Positions 60,413 to 64,000 of a stretch of DNA of 64,000 nt are shown here, piece after piece. Source of the stretch: Agapanthus africanus (lineage: Eukaryota > Streptophyta > Magnoliopsida > Asparagales > Amaryllidaceae); assembly GCA_030015575.1 (NCBI GenBank), contig JASDDO010000006.1, forward strand, positions 208,201,632 through 208,265,631, in the 5' to 3' direction. Positions within the stretch are counted from its first letter, which is position 1; the number at the start of each line of letters is the position of its first letter. A program made the translations under genes and the position numbers. The notes under the pieces are model-generated. The model had not been told where the DNA came from. It searched no databases and saw only the letters and a program-made list of their open reading frames with translations.

Positions 60413-63400
60413 TTTCACGATCCGAAATGTTAGCTCGTGACCAGCACTTAAATCACGCAACGTCTAAAGGTGTAATGTAATTCAAGTAAGCCGAAACCCT
60501 GAAATCTGAACCTTTTTAAGAAAATAAAGGAGGTGAAGTTTTGAAATAAAGGTTTAATGAGATCAAGTTTTCTTAAAACATAGAAAAGGGACATGAAAAT
60601 GCAAGTGGAATTTACTAGTTTGAAAACATGTTTCGTCTTTTAAAAATTTGGGCAGCACCTCCTTTGTATAATTTGATCCAAAACCACTTATACAAGATAA
60701 TGATAAAGGCTTCCCCAAGCGGGAGCTAGCTCTTCGCCAAATGGTGGATCACAACCACGCAAGACACTATAAATAAGTATACGACGCCCAACGGCGAAGA
60801 TGACCACAAAAGATAAAGAAAAGCAAGACATAAAAACCACAAGTAGCGGAAAACTCCTCGCCCTAAGTCTCGCAACCACAATCCGACTAAGTCTCATTAC
60901 TTATACAATTTACTAATTTTGATTGATGGAGTTGACTAGATACAATATGAAATAGAAAATACAAGAGTGGGTTCGATACAAATGTCTCACCTACCAATGC
61001 AAAACACCTGAATGCAACTGTGTGCTAGCGAAGCCGCTACTGATCCAAGCGGTCAACCTGCATGAACTGTGGCAAAAAAGGGGTGAGTTGCCAACTCGTG
61101 AGCAGAAAAAATATCAATAGATAGAAATCGAATAAACAACGACTCCTAGGTCAACTATATCATAAAGGTAATACTATGATATCTAGGGTGACCGGGTGTG
61201 TATATGCGCCAACAAGGTAGTCAATGCCTATAAGCATGTGGATAACATCCAACAGTATAATCAATGCATGTATGCATGTGGATCTCGTCCACCTACATGA
61301 TCAATGTCTGTATGCACGTAAATATCATAAAGGAGTTTGCATGAAAGTATGAGGATATTAATCAATGGTGTCCCTCGTGGCACATCACAATCATGGAACC
61401 TGGGTGTCCAACATCGACACCTGAAAACATCATGAAACCCGTGTCCAGCATCGACACGTAAATCCTCATATCTCGGGCTGCATCAGTCCGGATCGGCCCA
61501 CAGGCTCCGTCAGTTCGGATCGGCCCATATCATCTCTCGACTCCGGTCAGTATCCTCCGGATATCCGCCAGGTCCAACCAATCACCGGTAGATAGTAGTC
61601 CCTCTGCCAAGCTCACCGTCTGTATACACAGCATCCCTTTCTTGCCCTGGTATACCATACCGGGTCCACCATGTACCCGCAATCGGCCTCATCCGCCTTC
61701 TCGAATCAGGTTTCACATGTCTCTCTCAGAACCGAGAAAACACATGGTGGACGCACTGAAATATCATATCAAGAGAAACTGGGTTTTTAAAACAGTACAT
61801 GCTTTCTTTTGAAATTGCCACGGTTCTCAAATCCAGAAATCTCATGAAAACAATATATCTCAATGCGTAAAATTATAAAGCATGATGTATGCGACATATG
61901 ATAGAAACGTAAGCATATCCGTATTCATGCAACATGGAATAGTGATGCGACAATATCAGGGAAAACCGCTCTTTTAAAATGAATCACGTTTTTAAATATA
62001 TACCGCGGTTCCCAATTTCCCCCAAGTCAAATGCAACATCGTATAAGGTGCATATGTAACTATGGCAAGTAAACTATGCAAGGGGTCATATCATGATGCA
62101 GCAATCCTACTGTCTAGTGACATGGCAATTATCGATGATGAAGTGTGTGAGCCGGCAAATCTGTGTAAGTGTAACATATGCATCATCGATAATGGTGTAA
62201 GTGTACTAACACAGGTATAAGTAATGCAATGCGAGTAACATGAATGCAGCATAATGTAAATCATATGCAAATGCTGACGGGTATACGTATCTAACATGAT
62301 CGAGTCGGTGAATCTATCAATCGGCATCCAGCCTCACAACATCATGTACGGTATAATCCATCGTACGACATCCTCTAGTTAAAGGTATGGATCAATCATC
62401 AAGTCAAACTCATCACGTACTGAAAATCATCGTACGGCGGCATTAAGCTATCAGGGATCCTATCGACCTATGCGACAATGAGGGGTACGGACCTAACGTC
62501 TCGTACGACATATCACACATGATTCACCATATATATAAATATATATATCTACGTACCTATGCCCCAAGTCACATCCATAACAATCTCATATCAGAGGACC
62601 GGTAAGGTATCAATCATCTCAATCGACTCGCATCCGTATACCAACATATCATCGTATCATCATATTACGTCTTATATTCCTTCATCGCATTTATATCCCA
62701 CATCAAGTCAATTTCACATATTCATTCTACCTTTATTAAAAACTTAAGTATCCAATCTAATAAACACACCCGAACCATACAAACAGTTTTTGAAAGATGC
62801 GAATCGTGGTTTTGAAAGTAGCGTTTATGGAGTTTTTAAGGAAAAGATATCATTTGAAAATCTGAAACATCCCTCAAGGTATATGTTTAAAAGATGCATA
62901 CGATTCATTAGTTTGGAAATAGGTATGGTTCGGATGACACATCTACGTCGGCTATCTAGTCCTATTGCACCCTAAACAGCAATATCGTCAATCTCATCCT
63001 CAAGTTCCGTCATCACATACTAGTCGTATCATATCGCTTCTAACTATCCTTAATTTGTAATATTGTTTCACTAACTTTCTTTTAATTCTATTTATAGTTT
63101 TCTATATAAGGTTCCCTTAACCATATTCTATGTAACAATCGGTTTCCATCAAAGTGTGCGGGGGTGCTATACGCCATCCACCAGACTTCCCCCGTGGATA
63201 TAGATCCACTCACCTTGGTCTTCATTTCCGAAGTCGATGACTCCACGCTCCGTCGCTTCGGAATCCACGTGAAGGTACCTACAATAAAAACACATATCGC
63301 CAGCAATTAAAATCAAGTCCTGAAATCCAAAACGGTACGCGCATTGCTTATAGGTCAGAACCTATGGCCTATGCGTACAAAATCAACCAAACCACCCTTG

Positions 63401-63597
63401 TTGTTGATGTACAAACATCCAACAACAAAATACAAAACCACATATCAAAACTTAGCATTTCAAAATACGGAAAACATAGCAAAATCACATTAAAAAGCAC
63501 CCAGATTTTGACTCAGGCCAAAAGGAGTTGCACAAACAAGTCTAGGGTGCTGTATATGATGTATATAAGATACCGGACCAACCCCGACACCCCATGT
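60413..63597 (-). mobile_element. G3 right (5') LTR, interrupted by A3
   Basis: Aligns with the left LTR from 61657 on; 60413-61656 is present only here. Landmarks in sense: donor-like AAG|GTGAGT at 63213 with hairpin GTGGAT/ATCCAC, long hairpin 62128-62193, acceptor-like ATGCAG at 61058. At 63598 Angela-type sequence begins; the remaining 1.1 kb of this LTR should lie to the right of A3, outside the window. Confidence 0.92.
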
Positions 63598-64000
63598 TGT
63601 TAGTGTATATGCCCTAGGGGCCATTATTGTATCATACTAGTTTGTATATTACTTAATGGAAGCTTGGGATATTCACATGTATATAACAGTCTTGCTAAAC
63701 ATGGTAGTATGATACTTGGTTTTTCTATCTTAATATGTGAGTATACGTATTGATAGAGCTCTTAGGATCTTGCTTGACTACCAGCGTTGTGATGGCAGTC
63801 ACACTAGTGGGGGCTGGGTAGTCTACAAGCATATCCTTATTCAGGTCCCTAGTCGTTGGATTATCGAGACAGGGCATCGATACTCCGGAGTAGACTAGTG
63901 TGTACGCTTCTCATCCCAGTTGGGGAGATGGTCTGTCCCACAGCCGTCAGTACGTCGTACTGGAGATAGTATGCATGTGCTCGTTAGGTTACGGGTACAC
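63598..64000 (+). mobile_element. A3, start of an Angela-like Copia LTR
   Basis: Starts TGTTAGTGTATATGCCCTAG, close to A1's start, and contains the GGGCATCGATACTCCGGAGT block shared with A0. It runs past the window end, so a solo LTR cannot be told from a full element. Confidence 0.9.

Overview
The window is a nest of plant LTR retrotransposons with no recognisable host gene, tRNA or rRNA. Evidence for a flowering-plant intergenic region: primer sites complementary to initiator-Met tRNA (TGGTATCAGAGC), LTRs of 2.2-4.6 kb, Copia pol domains in the order protease-integrase-RT-RNase H, and Gypsy elements with a chromodomain-type tail and a TTTAAGGGGGG purine tract. I cannot name the species. All LTR divergences given here are rough counts by eye.

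Layout. G1 is a minus-strand Gypsy element (starts left of the window, ends at 13581; LTRs 1-5881 and 9509-13581). Its left LTR is split by A0, a plus-strand Angela-like Copia solo LTR (2142-4290, target duplication CATAA). G1 sits in the 5' LTR of G2, a plus-strand Gypsy element (13582-34667). The same G2 LTR is split again by A1, a complete-length Angela-like Copia element (16244-26657, two 2230-bp LTRs about 1% different). G2 in turn sits inside the 5' LTR of A2, an older Angela-like element whose remaining LTR (34668-36332), leader and protease/integrase region run to about 40930. There A2 is joined, through a short microhomology and without a target duplication, to G3, a minus-strand Gypsy element (40931-63597). 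G3's interior is split by G4, a minus-strand Tekay/Del-like chromovirus (47200-59738, target duplication GGTAG). A3, another Angela-like LTR, begins at 63598 and runs out of the window.

How the parts relate. G1, G2 and G3 have interiors of about 3-4 kb with no domain I can recognise, but share ends, primer site, purine tract and LTR architecture with G4, which keeps a zinc-knuckle gag frame and a chromodomain-like piece. They look like non-autonomous relatives moved in trans. A1 makes the same point for Copia: its LTRs are young while its interior is heavily decayed. All elements are fossils in the sense that none looks able to encode its own proteins.

The most interesting signals are in RNA-level structure of the LTRs and leaders. 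All four Gypsy families carry a donor-like CAG|GTGAGT and an acceptor-like TTGCAG about 2 kb apart inside the LTR, a hairpin on the donor with a compensatory A-T to G-C change, and a long hairpin whose two arms have changed together between families. The two Copia leaders carry three dispersed copies of one loop motif that changed as a set. A segment of about 175 bp is shared between Gypsy and Copia interiors, which is unexpected.
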